Origin: a virus
Length of the DNA stretch: 64,000 nucleotides
Reading direction: 5' to 3' (one strand)
Virus record (IMG/VR): IMGVR_UViG_3300017963_007659
Location: 62,001 to 126,000 of that record
Positions 8,440-18,152 of this stretch are shown in pieces. Every line of letters starts with the position of its first letter. Position 1 is the stretch's first letter. A model generated the notes under the pieces. That model saw only the letters and a program-made list of their open reading frames with translations. It was not told the DNA's origin and did not search any database. A program made the position numbers and the translations under genes.

Positions 8440-9990
8440 ATGGCTAGAACATTCATCCGACAAGACACACAAATCCGAAATTCGGACGTTTACGACGACA
8501 CCGTAGCTGCTGGCGTGACTATGGAGACTGCCCCAACAGAGGTTGAAGCAGATCTCAACGCGATCCGCTCGCAGTTGAAACGCCACACATGGGCAGACGC
8601 GGCTGGAAACTGGTATGATGACAACCAGACAGCGAACGCGAAAAAGAGAGGTATCGCAGCTCTGAACGTCGACCTTGACGACATCGAAGAGAAGCGCCTC
8701 CTCTTCCGTGCGCAGATCCTCACGGACATAGCAGTACCTGCTGCCCAAGCCTACGTAGTCCTCTCGGTCGCTGGCTCTGAAACGCCGTCTCAGGTCGGTG
8801 CTGTCGGTGCGGTCACCACAGAGGGTGCTGTCGTCGCGTTCGACGCTGGCTTCCCTGCTGCGTCTCTTGTAGAGGTAGCAGGCAGTGACGCCCTTCACCC
8901 CAAGAACCTCTTGGAAATTCGAGATGGCACGACAGGAGACCCGATTCTCTCCTCTGGTCGTACTATCTACGGTCTCCTCCAATGCGAAGCGAACGTAGAT
9001 GGGCAGACCTTCAACGATGTCGCTCAGCGTGTCCAGATCTCCTTCGTGCGTAACAACGCCACCGCAGACGACTTGGAGCAGTGCCCTGCTGGCGACATTG
9101 GTGGTCAGACGATCAACTACTCCTACGTCCGACGAGTCGCCTTCGACAACATCCCGGAAGATGCGTACCTCAGCGGAGCCTTCATCGATGACATCGCGGG
9201 AACTACTGCTACTCGTCAGACCGTCTACACCAACCAGGGTGCAACTCCGGTCGACGTGATCACCAACTCTATCCTCGACTTGGAAGGTGCTGGCCTGACA
9301 TGGGTCATCAGAGATGACGCAGAAGCAGTCCTCTTCCAAATCACAGAAGGTTCGGCGGGTGGTTCGAGTGAGGTCACAATCGGTCCCGACACGGACCTCT
9401 ACGACAACGATGCGATTGACGTCGACTTCGCTTCTGGTGTCCAAGTGGCTTCCGGAACGACTCAGATCGACATCGGTGTCAACGCGGGTCGTATCGAGAC
9501 CAACGGTGCAGCCGACCTGATTATCGACGGTACTCAAGAGCTGCGCTTCGACGATGGGAACCGCACAGGTTCAACATGGGCTGCTGACGTCAAGCTGACT
9601 GAGACGACGGCAGAATGGGACGCCTACGAAGTAGCCTTCGGTGGTGAAGTCTCGCTCTTCAACGCCATCGTGCAAGCGTCCAAGACTGGAACGAGACGAA
9701 CCAAGGTCTACGCCAACTGTACATCCACGACAGCCGCGAACAACGACGTTGGTGGTGTTGGTGGTGGCGCAAACCTCGACGCGCAGCTCCCTGACATGTC
9801 GGCAGGTGCCTTCCTGACGGACTATGACACCTATCTGAATGGTGAGCTTCTCCGTCCAGGCGCAGACGCTGCGGCAAACAACGACTACTACCCAGGAACC
9901 TCCTTGGTCAACGGGCAGCTCATGTTTGAGTTCTCCGTAAAGGTCAACGATGTTCTCTGCGTCATCGCCTACGATGCTGATGACGTCTAA
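8440..9990 (+). CDS. tail fibre-like structural protein
   Basis: A 516-aa protein rich in Asp, Thr, Ala, Gly and Val. The N-terminal third has helical segments typical of a fibre attachment part. The middle (about residues 300-370) is beta-rich and resembles fibre shafts, with GADDLIIDGTQELRF-like elements that also occur in other fibre proteins. There is no catalytic motif. Codon use is strongly C-ending, unlike the fibre genes from 11701 onwards. A long open frame on the opposite strand is a shadow of this codon bias. Confidence 0.6.
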   Translation: MARTFIRQDTQIRNSDVYDDTVAAGVTMETAPTEVEADLNAIRSQLKRHTWADAAGNWYDDNQTANAKKRGIAALNVDLDDIEEKRLLFRAQILTDIAVPAAQAYVVLSVAGSETPSQVGAVGAVTTEGAVVAFDAGFPAASLVEVAGSDALHPKNLLEIRDGTTGDPILSSGRTIYGLLQCEANVDGQTFNDVAQRVQISFVRNNATADDLEQCPAGDIGGQTINYSYVRRVAFDNIPEDAYLSGAFIDDIAGTTATRQTVYTNQGATPVDVITNSILDLEGAGLTWVIRDDAEAVLFQITEGSAGGSSEVTIGPDTDLYDNDAIDVDFASGVQVASGTTQIDIGVNAGRIETNGAADLIIDGTQELRFDDGNRTGSTWAADVKLTETTAEWDAYEVAFGGEVSLFNAIVQASKTGTRRTKVYANCTSTTAANNDVGGVGGGANLDAQLPDMSAGAFLTDYDTYLNGELLRPGADAAANNDYYPGTSLVNGQLMFEFSVKVNDVLCVIAYDADDV

Positions 9991-10044
9991 ACTGTAACTT
10001 GAGCTAACTGTTCTTGAGAAACTGTAGTATTTAGGAGAACTTAG

Positions 10045-10818
10045 ATGACTTTAGCTAAAAACAAGATCAAACGTGAAGCCTTCAACGAAATTGGGAATCG
10101 TCTCGACGACCTTCTTGAAGGGTTGAAGGAAGCCAAACTGAAGGCTGAGGGAGCGGCTCTAGCTGTTGGAGGGCTCTCCCCAAAGATTCAGGCTCTTCAT
10201 GAGCACGTAGATAAGGATGTAGACGAAGGGGTCATAAAAGACCTCCAAGTAGCCAAACTTGTCAAGCTGTACATCACACGGTCGATGAACATCTGTGAAG
10301 AGTCAGCTCGGATGGCGCATGACGCGCACGTCAAACTGGAAGCTAAGTCTACAGGAATCAAGGCGAGCATCTTCGAGGTGAAGAAGCTGTTTGACAAGGA
10401 AGAAGCTGCCATACAACAGGCAATCTTCCTAGCCAAATGTGCTGAAGGCGCAGAAGGGGAACAGATTCTTGACCCAACAGCAGCGGAACCTCATCGACGA
10501 CAAACAGGGCAGAGACCCCTCCCTTCTATCAAAGCACGAAGACAGGCTGAAGAAATCAAAGCTCAAACAGAAGAAACTCAAGTACCTGAACTATCTGAGC
10601 CTGAGAACGTCGTGCCAACAGAGGAGAAGGAAGAAGTTCCGGCTCTTCCAACTCCAACTCCACAAGACCCGTTGACAGAGATCAAAGAATCTCAGAGAGC
10701 TGCTGTTCGAGCCGATGGGCGATACCAATGTGGAGGCTGTAAGCGACATTTCAAATCCTGGGATGACCTCATGGAGCACTGCACTCTTGAAGAGCATGTT
10801 CCCAGGTCCCCTGAATGA
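10045..10818 (+). CDS. coiled-coil protein with C-terminal C2H2 finger
   Basis: A 257-aa protein. Residues 1-140 are helical and charged, probably coiled coil. Residues 150-215 are Pro/Glu-rich and likely disordered. Residues about 228-252 hold one C2H2-type finger: YQCGGCKRHFKSWDDLMEHC followed by a further His. TTTAGGAGAACTTAG precedes the ATG. It lies between fibre genes but has no structural character; it could be an assembly or regulatory protein. A single C2H2 finger in phages usually indicates DNA or protein binding. Confidence 0.55.
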   Translation: MTLAKNKIKREAFNEIGNRLDDLLEGLKEAKLKAEGAALAVGGLSPKIQALHEHVDKDVDEGVIKDLQVAKLVKLYITRSMNICEESARMAHDAHVKLEAKSTGIKASIFEVKKLFDKEEAAIQQAIFLAKCAEGAEGEQILDPTAAEPHRRQTGQRPLPSIKARRQAEEIKAQTEETQVPELSEPENVVPTEEKEEVPALPTPTPQDPLTEIKESQRAAVRADGRYQCGGCKRHFKSWDDLMEHCTLEEHVPRSPE

Positions 10819-10825
10819 TGATTAG

Positions 10826-11698
10826 ATGCCGCGAACGCTCCTAAGACAAGGGCAGCTTCAAGAAGACACCCTTACAGGCGCATCTCTCAACGATTCCGTT
10901 GGTCTTTACGACGAAACAGACACCTACATTGTCGGCGACCAAGTCTACTGGAATCATTACGTCTGGGAATGTGTGACAGCGGTTGGTACTGGAGCCGAAG
11001 AAGGCGACCTCACCAATGCTCCCGACGTATCTGCTAGCTGGCAGCGTGCTCCTCAGCAACCTGCCACCGTCAATACGGCTGCGGACTACGGAGCTGCTGA
11101 AACTTGGCTCTTCGACCACATCGAAGTCGACACCTCTGGCGGGAACCGTACTCTCACTCTACCTGTTCCAGCAACAATAGCTACCTGGCCTGAAGGACGT
11201 AGTTTCTTCATGTACAATACGGCAACGAACAATGCCATTCTGGACCCGAATGGCAACACCATCTCTGGAAGCACCGCGAACCTCACCATTACGACGGAGA
11301 ACGGATGGTTAGAGGTAGTTAAAGTAGATGATGAGCTAGTCCTCCGAAACTTCGGGTCAGGTCTCTCTGGAGACATTCCAGAAACAATCTGGACTCCTGC
11401 AAACAACCAAGCCGTAGCCGCTGACGTAACAGGTCTCGTCTTCAGTTCTGCCATTGTTCGTAGCTTTCGGGCACAAGTCAGTGTGTTCATCGATGCCACT
11501 GTAGATCTTGGAGAGGTATTCAATCTCTACGGGATGCAACGAGGGACTGGTTGGGACATGACTGTCACCTCAACAGGAGACTACTCAAATATCGAATTCA
11601 CCATCACCGCAGCAGGACAAGTCCAGTATACGAGCGCTAACGAAGCGGGCTGGACTTCGTCAACAGGTAGGTTCCGTGCCTGGACCACAAGTGTGTAA
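10826..11698 (+). CDS. tail fibre protein with carbohydrate-binding-like N-terminus
   Basis: A 290-aa protein. Residues about 30-75 read YIVGDQVYWNHYVWECVT...SWQR, the pattern of small chitin/cellulose-binding (CBM5/12-like) modules (YxxGDxVxxxgxxWxcxxxxxxxxP....W). The rest is beta-rich. It starts 8 bp after the zinc-finger gene and is followed 3 bp later by the repeat-rich fibre, so it is part of the tail-fibre cluster. A role in binding cell-surface glycans is inferred. Confidence 0.6.
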   Translation: MPRTLLRQGQLQEDTLTGASLNDSVGLYDETDTYIVGDQVYWNHYVWECVTAVGTGAEEGDLTNAPDVSASWQRAPQQPATVNTAADYGAAETWLFDHIEVDTSGGNRTLTLPVPATIATWPEGRSFFMYNTATNNAILDPNGNTISGSTANLTITTENGWLEVVKVDDELVLRNFGSGLSGDIPETIWTPANNQAVAADVTGLVFSSAIVRSFRAQVSVFIDATVDLGEVFNLYGMQRGTGWDMTVTSTGDYSNIEFTITAAGQVQYTSANEAGWTSSTGRFRAWTTSV

Positions 11699-11700
11699 TC

Positions 11701-13230
11701 ATGTCTACTTACAAGTTCAGAAATAGCCCTGAGATCCGCACGACAACCGGCTTGGACTTCGGCACACTCGTTCAGCAAGGAAACAGTCTCCTACACACCT
11801 ATGGTACAGCAAACTTATTCCTTGGAACCAATAGTGGGAACTATACCCTAACGGGAACAAACAACGTAGGTCAAGGACGTCAAGTTTGTAGTAACTTAAC
11901 TACAGGGTCCTACAATGTAGGTCTAGGAGACCAGGCACTACAAGAAACGCAGATAGGAACCGGAAATGTAGCGATGGGCGCGTATGCCCTTCAAGGAAAT
12001 TTTATTACCACGCCAACAGGGTCGTACAACGCGGTTGTTGGTACAGAATCTCTTCTTTTCTACACGTCTGCTAGTTATAACACTACGCTCGGATACCGAG
12101 CATTGTGCTACGGAACCACACCAACTGCTTGTGTTGCTATCGGAGGAAATTCAATGCGAGGAGATGGAGTAACTCCTCCGACAGGAAGCAACAATACAGG
12201 CATAGGTGCCGACACTTTATATAATCTGACAACCGGCTCCAAAAATGTAGCAGTAGGCTACTTCGCTATGAGGTCTATAGGAGGCGGCCTAGAAAATGTG
12301 GCAGTAGGTTCCAATGCACTTCAAGATACTACCGGAAATCGAAACGTCGGCGTAGGACAAGAGTCTCTCACCTTCAACCAAGGTGGCGCTCAAAATGTAG
12401 CTATAGGATACGTCTCCTTAGCTAACAACCGTTCTGGGGACGATAACGTAGCTGTAGGATTCGATACCATTCGATATTCACGAACAACAGATGGAAATAC
12501 AGCAGTAGGCACTTCTTCTCTTCGAGGAAATACAGGTACAATCCCCACAGGAGTACGAAACTGCGCTATGGGATTCAGTGCAGCAGAAGACTACACAACA
12601 GCATCAGACATGGTCGCTATCGGTCATAATTCTCTTCTATTGATAAACACTGGTAGTACAAATACGGCACTTGGTTCAGGATCAGGACACGACCTAGTCA
12701 CCGGGTCTGGAAATGTATTTTTAGGGTACCAAGCAGGATATTCTGAGACGGGATCGAACACACTGTATATCTCGAACTCGAATACAGCCACTCCCCTTAT
12801 CTACGGGAACTTCGCTACCCCAGCAGCTACGATCAATGGAGACCTGACAGTAACCGAAGAGTTCATCTTTGAGATGGGCGCAGACAACGCCTCGACAGGA
12901 ACGCTGAATGACGTATCTACAGCAGGTACTTCCTTCATGCGTTTCACGGGGGCTGGGACTGTCTACATCACAGGATTTGCGAATGGTGTAGACGGGAAGA
13001 CTCTAACTATCGTCAATCGCACAGGATATGACCTCACTTTGGAGAATGAGAATGCAGGATCTGTAGCCGCCAACCGTATTATCACAGGGAAGAGTGCCTC
13101 CATGGTCTTATTGAATGGGGCGGCTATTTCTTTACAGTATGATGCTACCACAGCACGTTGGAATGCTTGTGGGGATAGCAGTAGCGGAGAAAACATCAGC
13201 ATGAAGTCTCGAAGCTGGATGGGGTTCTAG
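11701..13230 (+). CDS. tail fibre with YadA-head-like repeats
   Basis: A 509-aa protein. Residues about 40-365 are a tandem array of degenerate units of roughly 20-30 residues built on G(S/T)xN(V/T)A(V/M)GxxAL, for example GTGNVAMGAYAL and GSYNAVVGTESL. This is the left-handed beta-roll style of YadA-type heads and many environmental phage fibres, and probably forms a trimeric fibre. The C-terminal 130 residues form a separate beta domain. The gene follows its neighbour by 2 bp and uses more A/T-ending codons than the genes before 11 kb. Confidence 0.7.
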   Translation: MSTYKFRNSPEIRTTTGLDFGTLVQQGNSLLHTYGTANLFLGTNSGNYTLTGTNNVGQGRQVCSNLTTGSYNVGLGDQALQETQIGTGNVAMGAYALQGNFITTPTGSYNAVVGTESLLFYTSASYNTTLGYRALCYGTTPTACVAIGGNSMRGDGVTPPTGSNNTGIGADTLYNLTTGSKNVAVGYFAMRSIGGGLENVAVGSNALQDTTGNRNVGVGQESLTFNQGGAQNVAIGYVSLANNRSGDDNVAVGFDTIRYSRTTDGNTAVGTSSLRGNTGTIPTGVRNCAMGFSAAEDYTTASDMVAIGHNSLLLINTGSTNTALGSGSGHDLVTGSGNVFLGYQAGYSETGSNTLYISNSNTATPLIYGNFATPAATINGDLTVTEEFIFEMGADNASTGTLNDVSTAGTSFMRFTGAGTVYITGFANGVDGKTLTIVNRTGYDLTLENENAGSVAANRIITGKSASMVLLNGAAISLQYDATTARWNACGDSSSGENISMKSRSWMGF

Positions 13231-13231
13231 T

Positions 13232-14065
13232 ATGGTTGCTTGGGTTTTAGGGGCAGTAAATGAATCCCTTGAAGTTGTTCTTGGAGGAGCCGTCACGACG
13301 AACGAGCTTCAATGTGTAGCTCACTACGCTGACGAGACAGGTACAGCGTTCACGGAAGACAGCAATCAAGTCAATACCAGTGGAACAACCCCAGTCACTC
13401 TTGTAGCAGCTCCTGCTGCTAACACACGCCGTCTAATCAGTGATTTTTCCATTCACAATCGTGATACGTCAGACCAGACCATTACCGTGCAACTTAATAT
13501 TGGAGGTACAACCTACATCATCTATAAGTCTGATTTGGTGGTAGATTCTACTCTACGTTTGGACGGAAGTACGATTGGAGGCCAAGCCTTCAGCTCGAAA
13601 TATCCACCCTCAGCTACTGACCCAGCAACTCCCCCTCCTGTTGAAGGAGATATCTACTACAATACTGTACTAGATATGATCATGATGTGGGATGGAACCA
13701 GGTCGAAATGGCTCTCTATAGAGTCGAGTGTCATACAATTTGGTGGAGCAGGAATCACAGCTACTGGGTCATACTACTCAGGAACGGACGGACTAGTACT
13801 CTCCGCTACAAATGGGTACACCGCTCACTTCAATGGAACCATCGTATCATTTGGTTATACTCGTGACGACACAGATGCGATGACCTTCGATATCGTAGAA
13901 AGTGGTACATCTCGTGCTACAGTAGCCTCAGCAGCCGTGGCTGGACAAGCTACCAACCTTGACGGTAACTTCACCCAAGGGGGTGTTCTAGCAGTAACCA
14001 ATCAGGCTGGAGGAAATGCCACAACGAATGCAACTGGTTGGGTACGCGTCAAGTGGAGGATTTAG
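13232..14065 (+). CDS. tail fibre protein
   Basis: A 277-aa beta-rich protein that starts one base after the stop of the repeat-rich fibre gene. The N-terminal half looks like a beta-sandwich (NTRRLISDFSIHNRDTSDQ). Near residue 130 it has PPPVEGDIYYNTVLDMIMMW, the 'G.iyyNT....m..wdG..W' pattern often seen in phage fibre connector domains. It is probably part of the same multi-protein fibre assembly. Confidence 0.6.
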   Translation: MVAWVLGAVNESLEVVLGGAVTTNELQCVAHYADETGTAFTEDSNQVNTSGTTPVTLVAAPAANTRRLISDFSIHNRDTSDQTITVQLNIGGTTYIIYKSDLVVDSTLRLDGSTIGGQAFSSKYPPSATDPATPPPVEGDIYYNTVLDMIMMWDGTRSKWLSIESSVIQFGGAGITATGSYYSGTDGLVLSATNGYTAHFNGTIVSFGYTRDDTDAMTFDIVESGTSRATVASAAVAGQATNLDGNFTQGGVLAVTNQAGGNATTNATGWVRVKWRI

Positions 14066-14068
14066 TCA

Positions 14069-16465
14069 ATGGCTACTACAGTAATTGCCAAGAATCAAAC
14101 GGCATTTGATATACCAGTCAAAAGGCTCAAAGCAACCAATGGCGTTATCCCTGGGTCTGGTCAGGAGACCATATCTGACTACAATACGATCCAAGAGATT
14201 CAACGCTCAGATGAGCTATTTACATCTATAAATAGTGGTTCTATCCTCCTGTCTGTAGACGCTATAGACCTAACACAAGCAGAGTCTCTTACCTTTTTGA
14301 ATGAAGGAGAGAAGAACACTGTCACCATAGTTGGTACTGGTACCAGTTTCTTCAAGGAGAAGGTTGGAACGGACATCCGCCTCAAAAGCCTCCTATCGTC
14401 GTCAAGTCTCGTAACACTAACTGGAAATACAAATGATATAGATATTGGTCTTGATAGTTCTGTTGTGCTTGAAAGTGAGCTGGACAACATCCCAGGAGCT
14501 GTCAATGGTGTTGTCCTCCTAGACACATCAGCTGGGACACGCATTTCTTATGCTTCCATAACTCTAGCTCTTGCTGCCGCTTCAGCAGGGGATGTAGTTA
14601 TTTGTGGTCCAGGAACCTACGCAGAGAGCTTCACAGTTCCTGCTGGAGTTACTGTCCTTGGGCAGAGTGGGTCTAGAGTAACAAAGATCACGGGAACCCT
14701 TGCTACAGGGACACGGGTGGCTCTCAATAATGGGGCAGTACTCCGTGGCTTTCAAATAACGCTTCCCACCGATGCAACCTACGCCATTGAATATGCTGGG
14801 GCAGCACCCTCCTTAGCAGTAAGCCGTGACATTGTCTTCATTGGCTCAGGAGGGTCAGGCAAGTGCTATGGACAAACAGGGTCTGGGTCGTCAGAGATCA
14901 TGGATTCCTTTATTCAACAGGGCTCCATGGCGTGTGTCTTTGAAGTTACAAATGGAGAACTGTTTGTAAGGTCTACACTAATATCAAAGTATGTTACTGC
15001 CATAACAGACGCTGTTCTTGTGTCTGGAGGGCTGTTCGCCTTTGATGGGATGGTACTTAGAGGAGCAGGAATTACAGACGGAATTAGCTGTGGAGCAGGA
15101 CAAGTCATAGGTACTGTGGCTGAATTCCAAGACCTCACTGGAAGTGCGCTACACATCACTAGTGGGAGTGCTGACGTGCAAATTCGCAACTTACGTTGCG
15201 CTGGATGCGGACTAGACCTAGAAGTAGATGCTGCTGCCAGTTCCTGTACGGTACACCTCAGTGGCGCTGAGATGCTGGAAGCTAATATCTCTGCGGATGA
15301 CAACTTTCACGCCAACGCAGACCACTTCCTAGCGTTTCAAGATGAGACCATAGGAGATGCTTCCTTTAAAGTATGGGGAAAGCTGAGCGTTGGATCGCAA
15401 AACCACGGCACATATTCCTACTTCGGGCAAGGTGGCCAGAATACTGCTAATATATACTGCTTCAGAAACACAAATCTTGAAATAGGTACATGGTCTGATG
15501 TCACTACCATACTAAAGTCAGAATCTTCGTCCACCACTGCTATATTTACTGGAGTAACCGCAGGAAATTGCTTCTATTTTGGAAATGATCGTCCCTTCAC
15601 TGGTTCCTATCTGAATATAACAACAGCAGGTGTAGCAGGTACTGGGGTGGCTATTTTTGAATATTGGAATGGGTCTGCCTGGACTTCCGCTGCTATAATG
15701 GCTACTGATGATGGAAGTCCTCATAATCAATATGGGTCAAATATAGCTGGAATAGTTGGAGAATACCAGCTACGGGCTGGACCTTTACCTGGATGGACGA
15801 CCAAATCCCTGAATGGAACAACAGCCTATTGGGTACGCTACCGCCTGGTAACAGCATACACATCAAGTCCTATTCTTGAACAGATGAAGGCAACCGTCAA
15901 CTCTATAAGAATAGGACCACATGGATTCCTAGAGTATTTTGGAGAGAGTCGTCCTCGCCGTAGTATGCTTTGGCACCTTGGGCTGCTAGAAGACAGAACA
16001 GGATGGTCCCCGGTAGACGAAAACATTGACTTCTCAACAAATGTTCAAGTAGGGTTAGTCGATAATGAGTTTGCTAATGGTACCATAGATGGTCGAGCTG
16101 GTATTGTTGACATTCCTTTTGGATTGGATACCTCCTACCCCCTTACACTAACTATAAAATGGATGAAAACTGCTGCTGGATCTGGGGATGTTGAGCTGGA
16201 ACTTGCTTACTCGAAAGCAGCGGATGAAAACGTATTCGATGGCACACTATCTGAAACAATCCTCACAGACATCACGAATGTGACGGGCGACGCTCAGTAC
16301 TACTCATACACGACCTCCTTCACCATACCCGTGTATGATATGATACCAGGATATCTTTTGGGTATATCCATTTTTAGGGACGCATCTGGCGGAAACTTGG
16401 ACGACACCTTTGCTGACGGTATAGCATTGCTTTCAACAACACTAAAAGGATACTTCTGGAGCTAA
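14069..16465 (+). CDS. tail spike/fibre with parallel beta-helix
   Basis: A 798-aa protein. Residues about 150-400 show the rungs of a right-handed parallel beta-helix: SYASITLALAAASAGDVVI and GPGTYAESFTVPAGVTVLGQ at its start, followed by repeating short strands and turns. This is the fold of phage tail spikes and pectate-lyase-like proteins. The C-terminal 400 residues contain beta-sandwich-like segments. Catalytic residues are not identifiable. It sits 3 bp after one fibre gene and 2 bp before another. Confidence 0.65.
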   Translation: MATTVIAKNQTAFDIPVKRLKATNGVIPGSGQETISDYNTIQEIQRSDELFTSINSGSILLSVDAIDLTQAESLTFLNEGEKNTVTIVGTGTSFFKEKVGTDIRLKSLLSSSSLVTLTGNTNDIDIGLDSSVVLESELDNIPGAVNGVVLLDTSAGTRISYASITLALAAASAGDVVICGPGTYAESFTVPAGVTVLGQSGSRVTKITGTLATGTRVALNNGAVLRGFQITLPTDATYAIEYAGAAPSLAVSRDIVFIGSGGSGKCYGQTGSGSSEIMDSFIQQGSMACVFEVTNGELFVRSTLISKYVTAITDAVLVSGGLFAFDGMVLRGAGITDGISCGAGQVIGTVAEFQDLTGSALHITSGSADVQIRNLRCAGCGLDLEVDAAASSCTVHLSGAEMLEANISADDNFHANADHFLAFQDETIGDASFKVWGKLSVGSQNHGTYSYFGQGGQNTANIYCFRNTNLEIGTWSDVTTILKSESSSTTAIFTGVTAGNCFYFGNDRPFTGSYLNITTAGVAGTGVAIFEYWNGSAWTSAAIMATDDGSPHNQYGSNIAGIVGEYQLRAGPLPGWTTKSLNGTTAYWVRYRLVTAYTSSPILEQMKATVNSIRIGPHGFLEYFGESRPRRSMLWHLGLLEDRTGWSPVDENIDFSTNVQVGLVDNEFANGTIDGRAGIVDIPFGLDTSYPLTLTIKWMKTAAGSGDVELELAYSKAADENVFDGTLSETILTDITNVTGDAQYYSYTTSFTIPVYDMIPGYLLGISIFRDASGGNLDDTFADGIALLSTTLKGYFWS

Positions 16466-16467
16466 CT

Positions 16468-17451
16468 ATGACAACAGCCTACCTCGACATAGACAACAAC
16501 GTCATAGGAGTCAGTAGTGTTTTCCGTCCACTGGAGATAGCTCAAGACGTAAATCCTAGTATCGTAACTGTGGTTGAAAATGCCCCAGATAACGTAGTCG
16601 TCAAAGGAAAACGTGGAGCTGTACTGTACCACAAGCTTACAGCAGGTAATGGTACAGATATTTCTCATTATACGGAAGTCACCGATCTCGATGACTACAA
16701 GAATAATCGTATCCAAGAAATCAAGATGAACACGCAAACGTTAGAGAGTCTTGGCTTCCTATATGATGAGAGAACTTTCTCTATGGATACAACCTTTGCT
16801 TTTGTGTATAGCAGCCTACTTCTTCTGGATGAAAAGAAGGCTATAACTTATCCATTTCCAATACAATGCCTGAATAGTACCACCTACTATGTCACGGATA
16901 GAAGTTCCCTACGAGAGTTAGTAGCCTCAACCGCAGCCGCCATCTTAGAACTTCAAGAATCAGAAAGCCAGCTAAAGTTGGATATCCTGGCTGCTTCAAC
17001 CAAAGAAGAGATTGACGGTATAGTTGACAACAGAACACAACTGGGCAGCCCAAATACACAAATCGTCTCTATCGCGGACTTTACTGCTAAGGGCAGCTAC
17101 GAAGCAGAGGACCAACAGCAGACTAGCACGACGTCAAAAGTTCCTCGTGTACGTTTGGTCCTCACTGCCAACGAGGTACAAGAAAACAGCGTATGGGATT
17201 TAGACTGGTCATTCGAGTACCGATCGTCAACCTCTAATGCCACAGCCTATAGCTCCGTAGAGGCTGATGGAAGTGAAATAGCTAGGGACCATACCGACGG
17301 TGAAGAGTGGACGAGCAGTGTTGGGAAAAAAAAGCTTACTTTGACCGAGGGTAGCCACACCTTCAATATCTCTTACTGGTCGAGTTCAAAGAAGTACGCA
17401 GCAACGATCCGGCGCTTACATATCAAACTAACACGGCGGAATGAGGTATAG
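16468..17451 (+). CDS. tail protein with DUF4376-like region
   Basis: A 327-aa protein. Residues about 75-190 (NNRIQEIKMNTQTLESLGFL...) match the style of DUF4376-type tail-assembly regions: 'R..eI...T..l...Gf.yd...fs.s...'. The C-terminal 130 residues form a beta-rich domain. The gene carries two copies of the genome-wide 10-mer, at 16695 and 16951, in two different reading frames. It belongs to the fibre cluster by tight 2-bp spacing. Confidence 0.5.
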   Translation: MTTAYLDIDNNVIGVSSVFRPLEIAQDVNPSIVTVVENAPDNVVVKGKRGAVLYHKLTAGNGTDISHYTEVTDLDDYKNNRIQEIKMNTQTLESLGFLYDERTFSMDTTFAFVYSSLLLLDEKKAITYPFPIQCLNSTTYYVTDRSSLRELVASTAAAILELQESESQLKLDILAASTKEEIDGIVDNRTQLGSPNTQIVSIADFTAKGSYEAEDQQQTSTTSKVPRVRLVLTANEVQENSVWDLDWSFEYRSSTSNATAYSSVEADGSEIARDHTDGEEWTSSVGKKKLTLTEGSHTFNISYWSSSKKYAATIRRLHIKLTRRNEV

Positions 17452-17453
17452 GC

Positions 17454-18143
17454 ATGGCGTCTACAAATTATCCCAAGAACATCAACGTAGCCAACTTTGC
17501 CAATGGTATTGTAGATGCGGGGCGTCTCAGCTTCGATATTGAAAATTACATCAGGTCTTCGGATCAGCTCTCTATCACTATTGTCCTAGACTCTGTAGAC
17601 ATTGTGGTCAATGAAGAGAGTGATGACATTTGCAATATCTGGTTCAAGGCAGACTTAAGCACTGATGAACAGTCTATGTTGGACGCTATCTGTCTTGCAC
17701 ACACAGGAGACGCTCTTCCAGCAGAGGTCACATCAGTCACCCTTGAGCCTACGGGATCGAATCTCAAAGACCTTCAAGCTGTTGGGGTTAACTTTGAAGC
17801 TGACTTGAATACGTCAACTGAACACCTTGTTGGGTTTGCTGAGACAAGAGAAGTTCAGGGTGTTAGTGTAGAGCTTAAGAATCATATTGCTGGTTTTAAC
17901 AAGGATTCGATGGAGATCGCAATTGTGGCTCCAGATGGGGTAGGAGGATGGGTAGCGGTTCGACATCTTGTTAGAGGAGAGGAGAATTACAAATCTCCTG
18001 TACCACCTTCAGGGATTACACATGTTGTCGCTGAGGGAACAGCAGCCATGCCGACGATGTTGCGAATCCGAGTTATCTACCACTCCACTGCTACCACTGG
18101 GGAAAAGCCCTACATCTATCTCCTATTCCGAACCTGGAAGTAG
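17454..18143 (+). CDS. hypothetical structural protein
   Basis: A 229-aa beta-rich protein starting 2 bp after the previous gene. It has no known motif, signal peptide or membrane segment. Its position as the last of the fibre series suggests a small fibre or baseplate accessory protein. ATGAGGTATAGGC upstream gives a weak ribosome-binding site. Confidence 0.5.
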   Translation: MASTNYPKNINVANFANGIVDAGRLSFDIENYIRSSDQLSITIVLDSVDIVVNEESDDICNIWFKADLSTDEQSMLDAICLAHTGDALPAEVTSVTLEPTGSNLKDLQAVGVNFEADLNTSTEHLVGFAETREVQGVSVELKNHIAGFNKDSMEIAIVAPDGVGGWVAVRHLVRGEENYKSPVPPSGITHVVAEGTAAMPTMLRIRVIYHSTATTGEKPYIYLLFRTWK

Positions 18144-18152
18144 AGACATGTC

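Noticed and set aside
8401-9537. A 378-residue open frame on the - strand
   Set aside because: It lies fully inside the tail-fibre gene on the other strand. Its Asp/Val/Arg-rich composition is the mirror of that gene's strong C-ending codon use, and it has no ribosome-binding site.
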